Below are positions 61,934 to 64,000 of a DNA stretch of 64,000 nt, in pieces. The translations under genes and the position numbers were made by a program. The notes under the pieces are model-generated. The model made no database searches. It was not told the origin of the DNA and saw only the letters and a list, made by a program, of their open reading frames with translations. Source of the DNA: Paenibacillus sp. EZ-K15 (lineage in GTDB: Bacteria; Bacillota; Bacilli; Paenibacillales; Paenibacillaceae); assembly GCF_002573715.1 (NCBI RefSeq), contig NZ_PDHM01000007.1, positions 161,472-225,471 of the forward strand. Direction: 5' to 3'. Within the stretch, counting starts at the first letter, position 1, and the number at the start of each line of letters is the position of its first letter.

Positions 61934-63304
61934 ATGGAGCGTTTCTTTAAACTAAAGGAACACGGAACAAATGTAAGAACCGAGATTATCGCAGGCTTGA
62001 CGACATTTATGACCATGGCTTACATCCTGCTGGTCAACAATCTGTTCCTGGGTCCTGATGGCGCAGGTATTCCGCAGGAAGGCGTATTTTTCGCTACTGC
62101 AGTAGGTGCCGGCCTTGTGACGATGGCGATGGGCTTCTTCGTTAACATTCCGGTTGCGTTGGCACCAGGTATGGGTTTGAACGCATATTTCATGACAGTT
62201 GTATTAAGCTCGAACGGAGCGATTACTTGGCAGGCCGCACTCGGTGCAGTATTCATCTCCGGTATTGTCTTCATTATTCTTACGGTTACCAAAGTCCGCC
62301 AAATGTTGCTGACTGCGGTTCCAAACAATTTAAAGATTGCCATTACGGTCGGTATCGGCTTGTTCATTACCATCGTTGGTCTTAAGCTGGGCAACATCGT
62401 GACGGCTTCCATTAACCCAGGAACGGATATTACTCATCCGGTACCAGGCGGTGCCTTCAATCTAGGTCTTGGGAATTTCATTCAGAACAAAGATACGCTG
62501 CTTGCAATAATCGGGCTGTTCCTGATCGCCATCCTGATGGTTCTCAAATTGAAGGGCGCTTTGCTTATCGGTATCGTGCTGACAACGCTGATTGGTATTC
62601 CAATGGGAGTAACCGATCTGTCAGGTCTGAGTACTGCAAGCTGGATTCCTTCATTTGATAATCTGGCCGTCGGTCAGATGGACTTGAAGGGCGCACTTGG
62701 CATGGGTCTTCTAGAAGTTATTTTCATCTTTACATTCGTGGAACTGTTCGATACGTTCGGTACATTGGTTGGTACCGCAGGCCGTGCGGGACTCCTGAAG
62801 AACAAAGAGGAAGGCGAGAAGAAGCTTGGTAAAGCGATGCTCGTGGATGCCGGCGGCGTAAGCGCGGGCGCATTCCTTGGAACAAGTACAATCACTGCTT
62901 TCGTAGAAAGTACCTCCGGTGTTGCAGAGGGTGGACGTACAGGCTTGACTGCTGTTACTACGGGCATACTCTTTATTCTGGCATTGTTCTTGGCTCCGAT
63001 TGCTCTGGTTGTTCCTTCGGCTGCTACCGCTCCAGCGCTTGTCATTGTCGGTGTACTGATGATGAGCCAGGTACGGGATATCGACTGGGATGATTTCATG
63101 CAGGCATTCCCGGCATTCTTGACTATCATCCTGATGCCTTTCACTGGCGGTATCGCTAACGGTATTTCTGCTGGTATCATTGCTTATGTGGTTCTTGCGG
63201 TATTCGGCAAGCTGACTGGACGTACAGACACCAAGGTGCACTGGCTAATGTGGATCCTGTTTGTGATCATCTTGATCCGGTACGCTTTCCTCGGTGCCGA
63301 ATAG
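61934..63304 (+). CDS. pbuG: Hypoxanthine/guanine permease, NCS2 AzgA/PbuG type
   Basis: A 456-residue permease with 12-14 helices. MERFFKLKEHGTNVRTEIIAGLTTFMTMAYI is the start of AzgA-like members, followed by VPVALAPGMGLNAYF-type and LLEVIFIFTFVELFDTFGTLVG motifs. ATG 61934 follows AAGGGGGA by 11 bases; the open frame from 61796 is leader sequence. The riboswitch places it under guanine control, so purine import stops when purines suffice. Confidence 0.94.
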   Translation: MERFFKLKEHGTNVRTEIIAGLTTFMTMAYILLVNNLFLGPDGAGIPQEGVFFATAVGAGLVTMAMGFFVNIPVALAPGMGLNAYFMTVVLSSNGAITWQAALGAVFISGIVFIILTVTKVRQMLLTAVPNNLKIAITVGIGLFITIVGLKLGNIVTASINPGTDITHPVPGGAFNLGLGNFIQNKDTLLAIIGLFLIAILMVLKLKGALLIGIVLTTLIGIPMGVTDLSGLSTASWIPSFDNLAVGQMDLKGALGMGLLEVIFIFTFVELFDTFGTLVGTAGRAGLLKNKEEGEKKLGKAMLVDAGGVSAGAFLGTSTITAFVESTSGVAEGGRTGLTAVTTGILFILALFLAPIALVVPSAATAPALVIVGVLMMSQVRDIDWDDFMQAFPAFLTIILMPFTGGIANGISAGIIAYVVLAVFGKLTGRTDTKVHWLMWILFVIILIRYAFLGAE

Positions 63305-63331
63305 TTTCGGAATTCTATTCTAATGAACAAA

Positions 63332-63376
63332 TAAAGCGAGGGCTTCGGGTATCTATCCGGAGCTTTCGCTTTTTTC
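63332..63376 (+). terminator. Terminator after the purine permease
   Basis: AAAGCGAGGGCTTCGG pairs with CCGGAGCTTTCGCTTT (one mismatch), followed by TTTTT. Confidence 0.85.
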
Positions 63377-63666
63377 ATGTCTACAAATGCATGAACGGCT
63401 GTTTACTAAGATAACAGGATTTTGGGAAGCTGGGGGCTAAGTTAGTCATATTATTATAGAAAGGTTCCGTCATCGAGTAGACATGTCATCAAGAGCAGGA
63501 GCGAAAAAGGGTTCAGTTTCTTTTCTATTTCATTATGGGACTGTAATTGACATCTGCTCATTACGAACACATGTGTATATCCGATAAGAATGTGGGTTTT
63601 ATTGTAGGGGTGTCACAGCCTATACTATATTCAGTGGTCTTTATATTAGATAGAGAGCAATTCTAT

Positions 63667-63718
63667 GAAAAAAACTTTTAAAAAAAGACTTGTATTCTAG
63701 TTCCGCCCATGGTATATT
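63667..63718 (+). promoter_or_regulatory. rrn promoter P1 with UP element
   Basis: TTGTAT (63690-63695), 17-base spacer, TATATT (63713-63718). An A/T-only stretch (AAAAAAACTTTTAAAAAAAGA, 63668-63688) directly upstream looks like an UP element. 63377-63666 holds no gene that I can see. Confidence 0.8.
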
Positions 63719-63789
63719 ATATTTCCGGCCAAGAAATACGGTCGAAACAAACGCTTGAGACAACAAGCCAAAATGAATTTGAAAAATAA

Positions 63790-63831
63790 ATTCAAAAAAG
63801 GCTTGCGATGATCGAGCGGATGTGATAAGAT
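63790..63831 (+). promoter_or_regulatory. rrn promoter P2
   Basis: TTGCGA (63803-63808), 17-base spacer, TAAGAT (63826-63831), with an A-rich stretch before it. Together with P1 it gives the usual tandem rrn promoter pair. Confidence 0.8.
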
Positions 63832-63878
63832 ATAAGAGTTGCTAACGAGATGAATTGTTAGCGGCGAACGAAGAAGTT

Positions 63879-63987
63879 GATCTTTGAAAACTGAACAACG
63901 AGTGAGTAAAACGGACCACTTCGGTGGAACGGTGAAATAGAGAATTGAACAAATTCTCGTCAGTTAAGAAATGAGCAAGTCAAACAC
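63879..63987 (+). promoter_or_regulatory. 16S rRNA leader with antitermination box
   Basis: TTGATCTTTGAAAACTGAAC (63878-63897) is the conserved pre-16S leader boxA-like element of Bacillales. Two small hairpins follow: CCAC-TTCG-GTGG (63916-63927) and GAGAAT...ATTCTC (about 63939-63958). Confidence 0.8.
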
Positions 63988-64000
63988 TTTATTGGAGAGT
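63988..64000 (+). rRNA. 16S ribosomal RNA, first bases only
   Basis: TTTATTGGAGAGT is the usual 5' end of 16S rRNA in this group (continuing into TTGATCCTGGC beyond the window). Only about 13 bases are inside the window. Confidence 0.8.

Noticed and set aside
1..64000. CRISPR arrays, tRNAs, insertion sequences, prophage genes
   Set aside because: No regular spacer repeats, cloverleaf-like segments, transposase motifs or phage structural genes were found on either strand.

Overview
The window looks like a chromosomal segment of a Paenibacillus-type Bacillota. It has about 50% GC, strong AGGAGG-type ribosome binding sites, typical lipoboxes, a YneF protein, an LCP (LytR-CpsA-Psr) wall enzyme, YesM/YesN-type two-component systems and CcpA (cre)-like sites. 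No phage, insertion sequence, CRISPR array or tRNA was found. The window ends in the leader of an rRNA operon and includes only about the first 13 bases of 16S rRNA.

Layout. 0.2-6 kb: a four-gene operon with a very large secreted protein and a MacAB/YknXYZ-like ABC export system; its permease appears to start at a non-ATG codon overlapping the upstream stop. 6-11 kb: an acetyltransferase, signal peptidase I, a QueG-Ogt fusion (tRNA queuosine enzyme joined to a DNA-repair methyltransferase), YneF and FolE. 10.8-13.1 kb, minus strand: a lipoprotein, a lipase with a C-terminal WXG100-like helical domain, and a small helical protein. This arrangement matches the reverse-architecture type VII secreted lipase systems (TslA/TilA type) of Staphylococcus. 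A decayed C-terminal copy of the lipoprotein gene lies just upstream. 13.2-16.5 kb: a two-domain superoxide dismutase, an alpha/beta hydrolase and an IclR regulator with its own operator. 17-25 kb: aconitase with a perfect inverted repeat downstream of its promoter, an amidase, Ddl, an unknown protein coupled to UvsE, and an inositol-phosphatase family enzyme. 25-29 kb: a secreted SGNH esterase and an SLC13-type permease.

29-36 kb and 47-53.5 kb each hold a YesM/YesN sensor-regulator pair followed by a sugar-type ABC importer (binding lipoprotein and two permeases, no ATPase). Both probably borrow a shared MsmX-type ATPase, and the second locus has two cre-like sites. Between them lie an ECF sigma/anti-sigma pair bracketed by two diverged direct repeats of about 150 bp, an aminoglycoside 6-adenylyltransferase homologue, a stand-alone HemL/GsaB, an LCP enzyme, a Bcp peroxiredoxin, a pirin, a membrane-anchored polysaccharide deacetylase, and a DUF1641/NDH-2-like pair.

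54-64 kb: a MoxR-DUF58-transglutaminase membrane cluster, guaA, a quinone-oxidoreductase-like enzyme, a guanine-class purine riboswitch controlling a PbuG-type purine permease, and tandem rrn promoters with A-rich upstream elements. guaA and the riboswitch-controlled permease make this end of the window a purine supply region.

All family calls come from reading motifs and gene order; no database search was run.
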